A stretch of DNA of 64,000 nt from Vogesella aquatica (GTDB lineage Bacteria; Pseudomonadota; Gammaproteobacteria; Burkholderiales; Chromobacteriaceae), in NCBI RefSeq assembly GCF_028548455.1, contig NZ_JAQQLF010000002.1, positions 124,001 through 188,000 on the forward strand. Reading direction: 5' to 3'. Both the position numbers and the translations under genes were made by a program. The notes beneath the pieces were generated by a model. It was not told where the DNA came from. It saw nothing but the letters and a program-made list of their open reading frames with translations, and did not search any database. Below, one piece after another: positions 1 through 11,600 of the stretch; within the stretch, counting starts at the first letter, position 1, and the number at the start of each line of letters is the position of its first letter.

Positions 1-1602
1 AACCGCGCCTTTACCCGTATTACCGGCTACACCCAGGCCGATGCCGTGGGGCAGACGCCCAGGCTGTTGAGCTCCGGGCGTCACGGGCCGGCGTTTTATG
101 CCCACCTGTGGCACCAGCTGCTCAGCCACGGCAGCTGGAGTGGCGAAATCTGGAACCGCCGCAAAAACGGCGAAATCTACCCGGAGTGGCTCACCGTCAC
201 CGCCGTGCAGGACGCCTGTGGCGAGGTGACGCATTACGTGGCCATGCTCACCGACATTACCCAGCGCAAGGCGGCCGAGCAGGAAATCCAGCAGCTGGCC
301 TACTACGACCCGCTGACCCGCCTGCCAAACCGCCGCCTGCTGCTGGAGCGCCTGCAGCGGGCGCTGGCGCACACCGATAGCGAAGGCGCCTTGCTGTTTC
401 TTGACCTGGACAACTTCAAAACGCTGAACGACAGCCTGGGGCACGACCACGGCGATATGCTGTTGCAGCAGGTTGGCCGCAGGCTGCAAGCCGCTGTGGG
501 CGAGGGGGATACGGTAGCGCGGCTGGGCGGGGACGAGTTCGTTATCCTGCTGCCCGTGCTGGGCAGTAGTGTGGACGAGGCGGCGGCGCTGGCGCAGCGC
601 CTGGGTGAAAGCCTGCGCCTGGCGCTGAACGCCCACTACGACCTGAACGGCCACGACTACCAGTGCACGCCCAGCATCGGTGTCTCGCTGTTTGCCGACG
701 GCCCGCGCGAGTGCGACGAGCTGATGAAGCGCGCCGACATGGCGCTGTATAGCGCCAAGGCGGCAGGGCGCAATACCGTGCGTTTTTTCGATATGCAGCT
801 ACAGCACAGCGTAACAGAACGCGCCCGGCTGGAAAGCGCCTTGCGCCGCGTACTGGCCGAAGAGCAGCTGAGTCTGCATTACCAGCCGCAGGTGGATGCC
901 AGCGGCCGGATCTGTGGCGCGGAAGCCCTGCTGCGCTGGCACGATAGCGTACTGGGCAATTTGTCGCCGCAGCGCTTTGTGCCCCTGGCCGAGGAAAGCG
1001 GGCTGATCGTGCCCATCGGGCTATGGGTGCTGGAGCAGGCTTGCCGGCAGCTGGCGCGCTGGGCGGCCAGCCCGCATACGGCGGCCTTGAGCCTGTCGGT
1101 GAACGTGAGCGTATGCCAGCTGCGCCAGCCGGATTTTGTCGCCCAGCTGCGCGCCATCCTGGCGCAAACCGGTGCCGCGCCGGCACGCCTGGTGCTGGAG
1201 CTGACCGAAAGCGTGCTGATGGACGACAATGGCAGCGGTAGCAGCAAGATGCGCGCGCTGCGCCGCCTGGGGGTACGCCTGGCGCTGGATGACTTTGGCA
1301 CCGGCTATTCTTCGCTCAGCTATCTGAAAAAGCTGCCGCTGCACCAGATCAAGCTGGACCAGTCGTTTGTGCAGGGCATGCTCAGCGACAGCCACGACGC
1401 TGCCATCGTGCGTGCCGTGCTGGGCCTGGCGCAAAGCCTGCAGCTGGACGTGCTGGCCGAGGGCGTGGAAAGCCAGGCGCAGTACACCGGCCTGCTGGCT
1501 TGTGGCTGCCAGCACTTCCAGGGCTACCTGTTTGGCGCACCGCAGCCGCTGGCCGCGTTCGAACAGCTGCTGTCTGCCGCGTACAGCAGCGGCGAGCGTT
1601 AA
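1..1602 (+). CDS. PAS-GGDEF-EAL cyclic-di-GMP signalling protein, 5'-truncated by window edge
   Basis: The reading frame is open from base 1 (NRAFTRITGY...), so the real start lies upstream; a GTG at 46 is internal. The N-terminal part is a PAS/PAC domain ending in TDITQRKAAE. A diguanylate cyclase domain follows with an intact GGDEF motif (ARLGGDEFVILL), then a phosphodiesterase domain with the EALLRW signature, ELTES, DDFGTGYSSL and the LAEGVES motif. Both catalytic signatures are kept, so the protein could make and break cyclic-di-GMP; which activity dominates cannot be read from sequence. The PAS domain suggests a small-molecule or redox input. Its stop overlaps the stop of the convergent helicase gene. 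533 codons are visible. Confidence 0.93.
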   Translation, partial: NRAFTRITGYTQADAVGQTPRLLSSGRHGPAFYAHLWHQLLSHGSWSGEIWNRRKNGEIYPEWLTVTAVQDACGEVTHYVAMLTDITQRKAAEQEIQQLAYYDPLTRLPNRRLLLERLQRALAHTDSEGALLFLDLDNFKTLNDSLGHDHGDMLLQQVGRRLQAAVGEGDTVARLGGDEFVILLPVLGSSVDEAAALAQRLGESLRLALNAHYDLNGHDYQCTPSIGVSLFADGPRECDELMKRADMALYSAKAAGRNTVRFFDMQLQHSVTERARLESALRRVLAEEQLSLHYQPQVDASGRICGAEALLRWHDSVLGNLSPQRFVPLAEESGLIVPIGLWVLEQACRQLARWAASPHTAALSLSVNVSVCQLRQPDFVAQLRAILAQTGAAPARLVLELTESVLMDDNGSGSSKMRALRRLGVRLALDDFGTGYSSLSYLKKLPLHQIKLDQSFVQGMLSDSHDAAIVRAVLGLAQSLQLDVLAEGVESQAQYTGLLACGCQHFQGYLFGAPQPLAAFEQLLSAAYSSGER

Positions 1603-2822
1603 GGCTTGCCCGCCGCGGCGGCGGCGCGCAGCTTGTCTTTCTTGCTCATGCGTTTGCCCTTGATGCCGCCGTTATCGTCGGCTGCGGCCAACCTGGCAGC
1701 CGGCGTATCGGTGGCCGGGTAGGCTGCCAGCTGCTCGCGGGCAATCTTCAAACCCAGGCGTTTCTCGATCAGGCGAAAGTGCGCGCGGCTGTCGGCGTCG
1801 ATCAGGCTGATGGCTACCCCAGTTTGCCCGGCACGGCCGGTGCGGCCGATGCGGTGGGTGTAGTCCTGCGGCGAGCGCGGCAGCTCGGCGTTGATCACCG
1901 CCGGCAGCGCCGGAATATCGATACCGCGTGCCGCCAGGTCGGTGGCCACCAGCACCTGTAGCGTGCCGTTTTTCAGGTTGTCCAGCACGCGCTCGCGCCG
2001 GCCCTGCGCCAGCTCGCCGTGCAGCGCAGCGGCACGGATACCCTCGCGTTGCAGCCATTGCGCCAGCTCGGCAGCGTCGTGCTTGCTGTTGACGAACACC
2101 AGCACCTGCGGCCACGCCGCCTCGTGCAGTAGCGCCTGCAGCACGGCGTAGCGGTGTGCCGCGTTGATCTCGATGGCACGCTGACTGATGTCCGGCGCCG
2201 CCTCGTCGGCGATAGCCACGCGCTGCGGTTGCTGCAGCAGGCGTGCGGCCAACTGTTGAACGTTGGCCGCAAAGGTGGCCGAGAACATCAGCGTTTGCCG
2301 CTGCGCCGGCAACAGGGCCAGGATGCGGCCCAGCTCGTCGGCAAAACCCAGCGCCAGCAGGCGGTCGGCCTCGTCCAGTACCAGGGTGTCGATGCTGCCC
2401 AGCGGCACGGCGTTATTGTCTATCAGGTCCAGCAGGCGGCCAGGCGTGGCAACGATGAAGTCGGCCCCGCCGCGCAGCGCCATCAGCTGCGGGTTGATGG
2501 ACACGCCACCGTAAGCCACCACGATTTTCGGGCGCGGCAGGTGGGCAGACAGCTGCCACAGGGTGTCACCCACCTGCTGTGCCAGCTCGCGTGTAGGCAG
2601 CAGGATCAGGCTGCAGCCACGGCCGGCGGCCAGCTGCTTTTGCAGCAGGGGCAGGCAGTAGGCCGCCGTTTTGCCCGAGCCGGTACGGGCGGTAGCCAGC
2701 ACATCGCGGCCAGCCAGAATCGGCGGGATGGCGGCGTGCTGGATGGCGGTGGCGCGGTCAAAGCCGGCGTCGGCCAGGGCGCGTTGCAGCGCCGCGTCGA
2801 GCGCCAGGGTAGAAAAAGGCAT
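1599..2822 (-). CDS. rhlE: DEAD-box ATP-dependent RNA helicase, RhlE-like
   Basis: A 407-residue RNA helicase if translation starts at the ATG at 2822 (MPFSTLALD), where family similarity begins; an upstream start at 2900 would add a tail that does not look like a helicase. Motifs in order: ATARTGSGKT (Walker A), PTRELAQQ, VLDEADRLL (DEAD), SAT, VATDLAARGIDIP and HRIGRTGRAG. The short basic C-terminal tail (GKRMSKKDKLR) is typical of RhlE-type helicases involved in ribosome assembly or RNA decay in the cold. No clear Shine-Dalgarno is seen. The exact subfamily (RhlE versus SrmB/DbpA) is inferred from length and tail only. The gene contains an inverted pair of the GCGGCCAAC motif at 2245-2270. 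Confidence 0.9.
   Translation of the reverse strand: MPFSTLALDAALQRALADAGFDRATAIQHAAIPPILAGRDVLATARTGSGKTAAYCLPLLQKQLAAGRGCSLILLPTRELAQQVGDTLWQLSAHLPRPKIVVAYGGVSINPQLMALRGGADFIVATPGRLLDLIDNNAVPLGSIDTLVLDEADRLLALGFADELGRILALLPAQRQTLMFSATFAANVQQLAARLLQQPQRVAIADEAAPDISQRAIEINAAHRYAVLQALLHEAAWPQVLVFVNSKHDAAELAQWLQREGIRAAALHGELAQGRRERVLDNLKNGTLQVLVATDLAARGIDIPALPAVINAELPRSPQDYTHRIGRTGRAGQTGVAISLIDADSRAHFRLIEKRLGLKIAREQLAAYPATDTPAARLAAADDNGGIKGKRMSKKDKLRAAAAAGKP
2245..2270. repeat. Inverted pair of GCGGCCAAC motifs inside the helicase gene
   Basis: GCGGCCAAC (2245-2253) and GTTGGCCGC (2262-2270) with an 8-base spacer. Both fall in coding sequence. Confidence 0.85.
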
Positions 2823-2988
2823 GGGGCAGGGCCGGGTAAGGTGCAAAGGCGGCAGTCTACGGGGTTTGCGCTGTGGCAACCAGCACAGCAAACACGCCAT
2901 GGTATTGGCATAGTGGTTGACGCGGGTCGGCAGGATACGGATGATTCAAGCGCTTGTTTGATTATTGCCACCCCGCCACCGAGGCCAC

Positions 2989-3912
2989 ATGAAAAACCGC
3001 GAAGAAGACTTGTACGTGCCCGTTACCGCCAGCGATACCCTGTACGTAAAGCGTATCCGCCACCCGCAGCACAATGGCCAGCCGGTACTGATGGTGCACG
3101 GTGTGATGGCCAACGGGCGCATTTTTTATTCCGATAGCGGTAAAGGGCTGGCGCACTACCTGGCGCGCCACGGCTACGACGTATACGTGGCCGACCTGCG
3201 CGGGCGCGGGCGCAGCACGCCGCGCATCAGCCGCCACGCCCGCCACGGCCAGACCGAAATCATCCGCGAAGACCTGCCCGCGCTGCACGCGGCGGTGCGC
3301 CAGCTCAGCGGTGGCCAGGCGGTGCACTGGATGGCGCACTCCTGGGGCGGGGTACACATGAGCAGCGCGCTGTTGTACCAGCCGGCGTTGATTCCGCAGG
3401 TGGCCAGCCTGGTGTATTTCGGCAGCAAGCGCAGTGTGCACGCGCGTAACCTGAACAAGCTGCTGGAAGTGGACCTGATGTGGAACGGCGTGGCGCGGCT
3501 GCTGTGCCGCAGCGTGGGGTATTTGCCGGCGCAGCGCATCGGCCTGGGAGCGGACGACGAAACCGACAAAAGCCACTGGCAGAGCAAGCAGTGGGCCAAG
3601 GTACGCCCCTGGGTGGATAGCGACGACGGCTTCGATTACGCCGGCGCCGCCCAGCGCCATGCCTTGCCGCCGGCGCTGTATTTTGCCGCGCAGAACGACC
3701 CGTGCCGTGGCCACCCTGGAGATGTGCAGCGCTTTCGTGCCGAAAGCGGCGCCCATGCCTCGTGCGTACACCTGCTGGCGCGGCACACCGGCTACCGCCA
3801 CGATTACAACCATGTCAGCTTGCTGACCCACCCCGATGCGGCCAACGACCACTTCCCGCTGGTGCTGGCCTGGTTGCAGGGCGCTTACGACAAGGTGGCA
3901 GAAAACTACTAG
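2989..3912 (+). CDS. Alpha/beta-hydrolase fold protein
   Basis: 307 residues from the ATG at 2989, which has GAGG just upstream; an earlier in-frame start at 2965 is less likely. The N-terminal half shows the alpha/beta-hydrolase pattern: an oxyanion loop VHGVMANGR, a strand-turn VADLRGRGRST, and a nucleophile elbow AHSWGG with Ser118. A late histidine (HVSLLTHPD region) could complete the triad. It has no signal peptide, so it is probably cytosolic. The substrate is unknown; related proteins are annotated as lipases or esterases. It is divergent from the helicase gene and stands alone. Confidence 0.8.
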   Translation: MKNREEDLYVPVTASDTLYVKRIRHPQHNGQPVLMVHGVMANGRIFYSDSGKGLAHYLARHGYDVYVADLRGRGRSTPRISRHARHGQTEIIREDLPALHAAVRQLSGGQAVHWMAHSWGGVHMSSALLYQPALIPQVASLVYFGSKRSVHARNLNKLLEVDLMWNGVARLLCRSVGYLPAQRIGLGADDETDKSHWQSKQWAKVRPWVDSDDGFDYAGAAQRHALPPALYFAAQNDPCRGHPGDVQRFRAESGAHASCVHLLARHTGYRHDYNHVSLLTHPDAANDHFPLVLAWLQGAYDKVAENY

Positions 3913-4026
3913 CTAGCCCGCACCTGCCCGGCGGCAAAGGCGTACGGTGCGCTTGATCTGGCGCATTGGCGGCAGGCGGCGCGCATGGTACAAAGCCCGC
4001 CTTGATGTTTTTTGCCGGATGTCGCC

Positions 4027-4653
4027 ATGACTGTTTTGCAATTTGATCTGGATGCCGTACTGGACGCCTTGGCCGATAAAGGCTGGGTGGTGATACCGCA
4101 CGCCTTGCCCGCCAGCCTGGTACAAAACCTGCGCGATACCTGCCTGTCGGTATGGCAGCAGGGCTTGTTTCACGAGGCGGCTACCGGCCGTGCCACCGGC
4201 CAGGCACGCCGCGCCGAGATTCGCAGCGACTCGGTGCTGTGGCTGGACCAGGTGGCGGCCGAGCCGGCGGTGCAGGCGTATAACGCCGCCATGGACGACA
4301 TCATGCACGCGGTGAACCGTGGCCTGTATCTGGGCCTGGCCGAGCTGGAGTCGCACTTTGCCGTGTACCCGGCCGGCGCGTTCTACAAAAAGCACCTGGA
4401 CCGTTTCCAGGATGACGACGCACGCACGCTGACTACCGTGTTTTATCTGAATGAAGGTTGGCCGCAAGGGGCCGGCGGGCAGATCCGCCTGTATCTGGAC
4501 GACGCTTGCAGCGAGTACCTGGATATCGAACCGGAGGCCGGTACGCTGGTGTTGTTCCTGTCCGACCGTTTCTGGCACGAAGTGCTGCCGGCGCGGCAGC
4601 AGCGCCTGTCGGTAACCGGCTGGTATCGCCGCCGTACCGATCGCGTGCTGTAA
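4027..4653 (+). CDS. 2-oxoglutarate/Fe(II)-dependent oxygenase (prolyl-hydroxylase-like fold)
   Basis: 208 residues from the ATG at 4027; a TTG at 4012 in the same frame is a weaker choice. The jelly-roll metal site is visible: His123 and Asp125 in YKKHLDRFQ, distal His184 in SDRFWHEVLP, and Arg193, which would bind the 2-oxoglutarate carboxylate. FYLNEGWPQGAGGQIRLY between them is the usual core of the SM-20/prolyl-4-hydroxylase-like family. The bacterial substrate is unknown; some relatives modify translation factors. The stretch GWPQ is encoded over a copy of GGTTGGCCGC at 4456-4465. It ends 31 bases from the convergent diguanylate cyclase gene. Confidence 0.85.
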   Translation: MTVLQFDLDAVLDALADKGWVVIPHALPASLVQNLRDTCLSVWQQGLFHEAATGRATGQARRAEIRSDSVLWLDQVAAEPAVQAYNAAMDDIMHAVNRGLYLGLAELESHFAVYPAGAFYKKHLDRFQDDDARTLTTVFYLNEGWPQGAGGQIRLYLDDACSEYLDIEPEAGTLVLFLSDRFWHEVLPARQQRLSVTGWYRRRTDRVL

Positions 4654-4684
4654 GGCTGGCTGCTAGCCGGGTTTTGGCAGCGCG

Positions 4685-5626
4685 CTAGCCCAGGCTGTAC
4701 AGCGCGTCGCTCAGCTCGCTATTGATGCCGGCTTCGCCGATGACGCAGTTACGGCCACTGCGCTTGGCGTGGTACAGGCGCTGGTCGGCCAGCTGCAGCA
4801 GTGCGGCCGGGGTGTCGGTAGCGCTTTGCAGGCTGGCTACGCCGGCGCTGATGGTGACGACCTGGCTGACCAGCGAAGCCGGGTGCGGGAGGGCCATGTT
4901 TTCTACCGTGCGGCGCATGCTTTCCAGCAGTTGCCACGCGCCCTGGCTCTGCGTAGCGGGCAGGATCAAGACAAATTCTTCGCCGCCATAGCGGGCGGCC
5001 AGGTCACCGGGGCGGCCCAGGTTGGCCGCAATGGTTTGCGCCAGCTGCTGCAGCACGCGGTCGCCCATGGCATGGCCACAGTGGTCGTTGTACTGTTTGA
5101 AGCAGTCTACGTCGATGATGGCTACCGACAGCGGTAGCTGGTTGCGGCGGGCGCGTTCCCATTCCCTGTGGTAGACCTGGTCCAGCTGGCGGCGGTTGGG
5201 CAGCTCGGTCAGGCCGTCGATATTGGCCAGGCTTTCCAGCATGCGGCGCTGTCGCTCCAGCTTCAGGTGGGTGGCCACGCGCGCCTTGACGATGACTTCG
5301 TTCAGCGGCTTGGTGATGTAGTCCACCGCGCCGCGCAGCAGGCCTTGCGCTTCGTCTTCCGGCCGGTCCTGGCCGGTAATGAAAATCACGGGAATATTCT
5401 TGGTGCGCGCGTCGTGGCGCAGGGCTTGCAGCACGGCAAAGCCGTCCATCTCGGGCATGACCACGTCGAGCAAGACCAGGTCGGGTTGGTGCTCGCGCGC
5501 CAGCTGCAAGGCTTGCTGGCCGTTCTTGGCCATCAGTACGGTGTAATCGGTTTTCAGCAGGCCATCCAGCAAGTGCAGATTGATGATCACATCGTCCACG
5601 ATCAGGATTTTTTGTTGTTGTTTCAT
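4685..5626 (-). CDS. Response regulator with diguanylate cyclase output (REC-GGDEF)
   Basis: 313 residues. An N-terminal receiver domain (VDD acidic pair at 10-12, phospho-acceptor Asp54 in LVLLDVVMP, Lys in TKPLNE) is followed by a short linker and a GGDEF domain with the active form GGEEF (ARYGGEEFVLILP). Phosphorylation should turn on cyclic-di-GMP synthesis; the domain order matches PleD/WspR-type proteins. The ATG overlaps the stop of the giant hybrid kinase by 4 bases (5623-5626), so the two are translationally coupled and the kinase HPt domain is the obvious phosphate donor. That partnership is inferred from position. Confidence 0.93.
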   Translation of the reverse strand: MKQQQKILIVDDVIINLHLLDGLLKTDYTVLMAKNGQQALQLAREHQPDLVLLDVVMPEMDGFAVLQALRHDARTKNIPVIFITGQDRPEDEAQGLLRGAVDYITKPLNEVIVKARVATHLKLERQRRMLESLANIDGLTELPNRRQLDQVYHREWERARRNQLPLSVAIIDVDCFKQYNDHCGHAMGDRVLQQLAQTIAANLGRPGDLAARYGGEEFVLILPATQSQGAWQLLESMRRTVENMALPHPASLVSQVVTISAGVASLQSATDTPAALLQLADQRLYHAKRSGRNCVIGEAGINSELSDALYSLG

Positions 5627-8600
5627 GTGGTACTTCCGATGGGCAAGTCCAGTGTCTTGATCAGTGTTTGCAGCTGTCGATAGGCCTGATCATATTCTAT
5701 CTGGTCCAGTAATTTACCGATATTAATCAAATGCTCATGACAATCGATAGGCATGGCATCAAACAGTGCGGCTAGTGCTTCATCGGCACGCGAGTCGGCA
5801 TGCTTGAGTTTATCTTGCAAATGTTGCAAAAGCCGCATTTGTTCCAGTGGTGTCTGCGGTGGTGCGGTGCTGCGGGCCTGTGTGCTGCGGGCAGCCTGCA
5901 GCTGATAGAGGATTTTATCCAGCTCGTCTTGCAGCTCGGGTAGCAGGGCTTCGGCCGCCAGGCGCTGGTGGTCGCGCAGGGCACTGTCGATATCCGACGC
6001 CAGCCGGGCCAGGCGCGGCGCGTCCACATAGGCGGCGGCCGCTTTCAGGCTGTGGGTGTGGTATTCGATGGCGGCCCAGTCCCCGGCTTCCCGTAGTAGC
6101 TGCAGCTTGGCGGGCAGCTGCCGGTAGCTGCTGACAAAGTGATACTGCAGGCGTTGCGCCAGGTTGTGGCTGCCCTGGCGCTGCGTGGGCTGCAGCGGGC
6201 GGCGCGGCTGTTGGGCGGGTAGCCAGCGCAGCAGGGTGGCAATCAGGGCGTCGGGGACAATGGGTTTGTCCAGGTGGTCGTTCATGCCGGCGGCCAGGCT
6301 GGCCTGATGGTCGCTGACCATGGCGTGCGCGCTGAGCGCCACGATGGGCAGGCTGGCGTGCGCCGGGTTGGCGCGTATTTGCCGGGTAGCGGCAAAGCCG
6401 TCCAGCATGGGCATCTGGATATCCATCAGCACCAGGTCGTAGTGGCCGATATTGACCGCGTCCACGGCATCCACGCCGTTTTCGGCGATGTCGATCAGCA
6501 GCCCGCTGTCTTCCAGCATGCCCAGTACCACTTCGCGATTGATGGCATTGTCGTCTACCAGCAGAACACGGCAGCCGGCTACGCCGGACAGGCTGGCCAG
6601 CTGGATGGCCATGCGCTGTTTTTCATCCGGCGGGGCGGGCAGGGCGTGGCCTGCCAGGCTTTGCAGCAGGGTAAGTACGCTGGCGGGGCGCGGCGGCTTG
6701 GCCAGCATGCCTTGCAGGCCCGTGGGCAGTTCGTCTTCGTTGTCGCCGTAGGGCTGGATCAGCATCACCACTGCCGGTTCGCACGCCAGGCGGGCATCGC
6801 GCAGGCGCTGCAGGGTGTCGCTACCGCTCCAGCCAGGCATCTGGCTATCCAGCAGCACCAGGTCTATGGGCTGGCCTTGTTCGCTGGCTTGATGCAGCTT
6901 GGCCAGTGCGGCCATGCCGTCGCCGGCTTCGCTGACCTGCATGCCCAGGTTGAACAGCATATTGCCGAGGGCGCTGCGTGCTTGCGGGTGGTCGTCCACC
7001 ACCAGTACATGGCGGTTGGGCAGCGGGCTATCGGGGGCGGCATCGGTTTGCCATGGCAGGGTGATGCGCAGGGTAAAGCTGCTGCCGCGGCCAGGCTGGC
7101 TGTCTACCTGGAGCTCGCCTTGCATCAGGCTGGCAAGCTGTTTGCAAATGGCCAGGCCCAGCCCGGTACCACCGTAGCGACGGGTTACCGAGCCATCGGC
7201 CTGGGTAAACGAGTGGAACAGCTGCTCGCGCAGGGCGGGTTCTATGCCGATACCGCTGTCTTGCATGGTAAAGCCCAGGGTGACGCTGTGGGCGTCTTGC
7301 TCGGCCACGCTTACCGCCAGGGTGATCTGGCCGCGCTCGGTAAATTTGGCAGCATTGCTGGCCAGGTTGCACAGGATTTGTTCCAGCCGCAGCGGGTCGC
7401 CTATCAGCCTGCCGGGTACGTTGGCCGCAATCTGGTAGACGGGCTCGATGGGCTTGCCCTGGATACGCAGCACCATCACGTCGGCCACGCGTTCCAGAAT
7501 GTTGTCCAGCGAGAAGGGCACGCTTTCCAGCGTGAGCTTGCCGGCTTCGATCTTGGAGAAGTCCAGGATGTCGTTGAGTATCTGCAGCAGCCCCTCGCCG
7601 CTGGCCAGAATCTTGTGCAGGTAGTGGCCTACTTGCAGGTCCGGGTCGCGCTGCAGCGCCAGGCGGGCCATGCCCAGAATGGCGTTCATCGGGGTGCGGA
7701 TCTCGTGGCTCATATTGGCCAGGAACAGCGACTTGGTGCGCGTGGCGTCTTCGGCGCGCTGGCGCGACTCGGCCATGGCCTGCTCTGCCGCTTTGCGCGC
7801 GCTGATATCCATGATCACCACCACCATGCCGGCGTCCGGCTCGGCCGGGTTCACCAGCTTGGCGCTGATGGCGCACCACACCGGGCTGCCATCCTGGCGC
7901 CGCAGCGCCATGTCGGTTTCCAGATAGCTGCTGCGCGTCAGGTGGCCGGTGAGCTGGTAGTCGCTTTCGCTGAGGTAGGCCAGCTGGGTGGGCTGCTTGT
8001 CCAGCGCGCCGCGGGGGTAGCCCAGGATTTGTTCGAAGCCCTGGTTGCACTGCTGGAAGACGCGGTCGCGCACAAAGGCGATGCCCACCAGCGCGTTGTC
8101 CAGAATGGCTTGCTGCTCCAGCCGTATCTGGTTCAGCCGGGCGGTGCGCTCCTGGACCTGGCGCTCCAGGTTGTCGTACAGCCGCGCATTGTCGATGGAC
8201 ACCAGCGCCTGCAGCGTGAGCATGCGCAGGAAGGTGAGCCGGTCGTGGCTGAACGCATGGTGGATCAGGCGGTTTTCCAGGTACAGCACGCCGATAACCT
8301 GCTGCTTGCGCAGGATGGGCAGGCACAGCACCGAGCCTGGCTGGTGTTGCTCGACATAGGGGTCGGCATGAAAGCGTGGCGAGGCGGCCAGATTGCCTTC
8401 TACCAGCGCTTCGCCAGTGCGGATGACATAGCGCAGCAGCGACAGCGGCAGCTGCGGGTGCTGGCGTGCGTCCAGCAATACCGGCTCGGGCTTGCCGCGC
8501 TGGCCGTCGCCGCTTTCCAGCAACCAGTGGTTCTGGTAGTGCAGCAGCAGGCGGGCAGTCTGCGCCCCGGTGTTCTCGCGCACGATGTCCAGCAGCCGCG

Positions 8601-11600
8601 CCAGTACCCGCTCCAGGCTGAGCTCGCCAGACAAGGCACGCGTTGCTTTCAGAATGGAGGCCAGGTCCAGCGAGCTGGTGTGGTCGTGGCTGGCGTGGCT
8701 GCTATGGCTAACGGTGTGGGGCGCGCTGGCCGGGGCTGGCTGGTTGGCCAGCTGCAGGCCATGCGCCTGGTAAAGCTGTTGCAGCTGGCTGGCCTTGCCG
8801 CTGGCGCCCCAGGCCTGGTAACCCTGCCAGGCTTGCTGCAAAAATAGCTGGGCAATGGCTGGCTGGCCACAGGCCAGCCAGTAGTCGCCATAGCTTTCGC
8901 GCGCGATGGCGGCGATGTGGGCAAAGCCGTGCTGGGTGGCTTGCTCGATGGCTTGCTGGTAGTGCTGCTGTGCCGCGATATGCTGCCCGTCCAGCCTGGC
9001 CTGTTCTGCCAGCAGCAGGCTATGGCGCGCGGCGAAGTTGTCGGCGCACAGGCTGGCCCAGCCGGCGTAGCTGGCCAGGCAGCCGGCCAGGGTGGTTTGC
9101 CAGCTGTCCTGCTGCGGGTGGCCTGGCTGTTCGCGCAGGGCGCGGGCCAGGATCAGGCCGCAGTAGAAGGTGGCTTCTGCCACTTTGAACTGGCCGGCAA
9201 CGTTGGCCGCAATGTGGGGCAGCTGCGCGGTCAGCGCGATGGTGTCGGGGCTGCGTAGCAGGTAGCCGGTAAACAGCTTGCTGTGATGGTAGTAGGCCAG
9301 GTGCAGCGGGCTGTGCTGGTAGTGCTGCAGGAAGTCGTGTTCGCTGAAAGTTTCGTCGTCGAAGCTGTGTGGCTGGTAGCTCAGCCCCATCAGGCAGCAC
9401 AGCGGCTGCACGCTACCGACGCGGGTGCAGTCGTACATGTCTTGCCGGGTATGGCTTTGCAAGCGCTGCAGGTCTTGCTCGCCCAGCTCCAGCAGTTCGG
9501 GCAGGTACAAGCCCTGCATGATGCGGTCGGTGCCGCGCACGGCCAGGATATAGCCTTCGTTCAGCAGATCGCCGCTTTCCTGGCTCCAGTGCAGGGCTTC
9601 CTGGTAGTAGCCGCTCAGGCTGCGTAGCGGGTGCTGCCAGTGCCCCAGCTTGCTGGCGTACAGAAAGTGGGTATTGCCGCGAATGGCAAGCTGATGCTGT
9701 TTGTTGGACAGGTCCAGGGCGAGCTGGCCCCATTGCTCGGCCGCCTGGTATTGCTGGTGCAGCTGGCCCAGGGTAAAGCCGTACAGGGCGTAGGCGTAGG
9801 GGGAAAGCTCGCTATGGCCGTGCGTGAGCGATAGCCGCGTCATGTGCAGGACGGCGAGGGCGTCGAGGGTGAGCTGGCCAGACAGGTAGGCCGCGTGGCT
9901 CACGCCAAACAGCAGTGCCATGGCGGCTTGCGCCGTGTGGTCTGTCATCTGGCCCAGGCGGTGCAGGACGGTACTGTCGGGCAGGCCGTGCGCGGTACCC
10001 AGCTCGCTTTCCAGTGCCTGCAGCTGGGCTTGCTGCTCGGCCAGTGTGGCGGGCAGGCTGATGCCCAGCATGGCCAGGCCCTGGCGCTGCAGCTGTAGTG
10101 CCTCGTCAAAGCGGCCTTGCAGCAGGTACTGGTGCATCTGTACCAGATAGCCTTCGATTTGCGTGGTGACGCAGGGGCTGTGGGCTTGCAGTTGCGGGTA
10201 GAGGCTGTCAGCCAGGGCAAACTGGCCGCAGTGGCTGGCCGCGTCGCACAGGCCCAGCAGGATGTGGCGCAAGTCGTCGCTGGCGGCGTGTGCCGGCAGC
10301 AGCTGCTGCGCCAGCTGCATGTGGTGCAGGGCGGCGGGGTAGGCGGCTGCGCCTTGTGCCAGCTTGCCGGCTTTGTAGTTCAGCACGGCCAGTTGTTCGC
10401 GCTCGGCGGGGTCGTGCAGCAAAGCCACGGCCGGGTTCAGCTGTTCCAGAATGGCGTACAGGTCGTCTTGCAGCTGGGTGCTGTGTGCCAGCAGGCTGCG
10501 GCCAACCTTGAGGTGTTGCTGCAGCTGGCCGGCCTCGTCGTACAGCGCGTAGGCGGCTTGCTGGATGCGGTCGTGCACAAAGCGGTAGTCGTCGTGCCCG
10601 GCGGTGTTGTCGTGGCCGCCAGGGCGTATCAGCTCGTGTGCCAGCGCGGGTTTCAGCTGCAGGCGTGCGCTGGCCAGCGGCAGTGCCGCAATGCGGGCCA
10701 GCTGGCTTAGGGTAAAACGGTTGCCCAGTGTGGCGGCCAGTTGCAGCAGTGCCTGGGTATTGGCCGGCAGGCTGCGTAGCTTGTCTACCATCAGGGCAAC
10801 AACGTTGTCGGTAAAGGCGGTGTTGTCCAGGGCTTGTTGCTGCCAGCACCAGCGCGCTTCTGCCGGGTGGTAGAACAGCAGGCCGCGGTCGTATAGGCTG
10901 CGCAGGAACTGGCGCAGGAAAAACGGGTTACCCCGGGTTTTGTGCTGGCATAGCGTGGCTAGCGCGCTGATGCTGTCTACCGGGCATTGCAGCGTATCGG
11001 CCAGCCATTGGCTGATCTGCGCCTGCCCCAGCGGGGCCACTGTCAGCGTTTGTATGGCAACACCGTGCTGTAGCAGCGCCGATTGCAGGTGTACCAGCGG
11101 GTGGTCGGCGCCGGTTTCGTTGTCGCGATAAGCACCCAGCAGCAGGATGTGGCGGGCTTGCGGGCTGGCCAGCAGCTGTTCGATCAGGCCCAGGGTGGCA
11201 GGGTCAGCCCATTGCAGGTCGTCCAGAAAGATCACCAGCGGGTGGTAGGGGCTGGCGAAGGTGGTGGCCAGGGTGAGCAGTAAGCGGTGTAGCCGGTGCT
11301 GCGCTTCTTGCGGTGGCAGCGGCGGGCTGACGTGCTGGGCTGGCAGCAGCAAGGCCAGCTCCGGCAGCAGGGCGCACAGGGTGTCGGCCTGTTCGCCCAG
11401 GGCATGGCGTAGTAGCTGCGACCACTGTGCCAGCTGGCTTTGCGGCAGGGTGAGCAGCTGGCGCAGCAGGTCTTGGAACGCCTGGATAATGGCCGCATAA
11501 GGCGTATTGCGCTTGTACTGCTCGCATTTGCCCGCCACGAAAAAGCTGCCTTGCTCGTTGGCGGGCTGGCGCAGGGCTTCTGCGAGTGCCGATTTGCCCA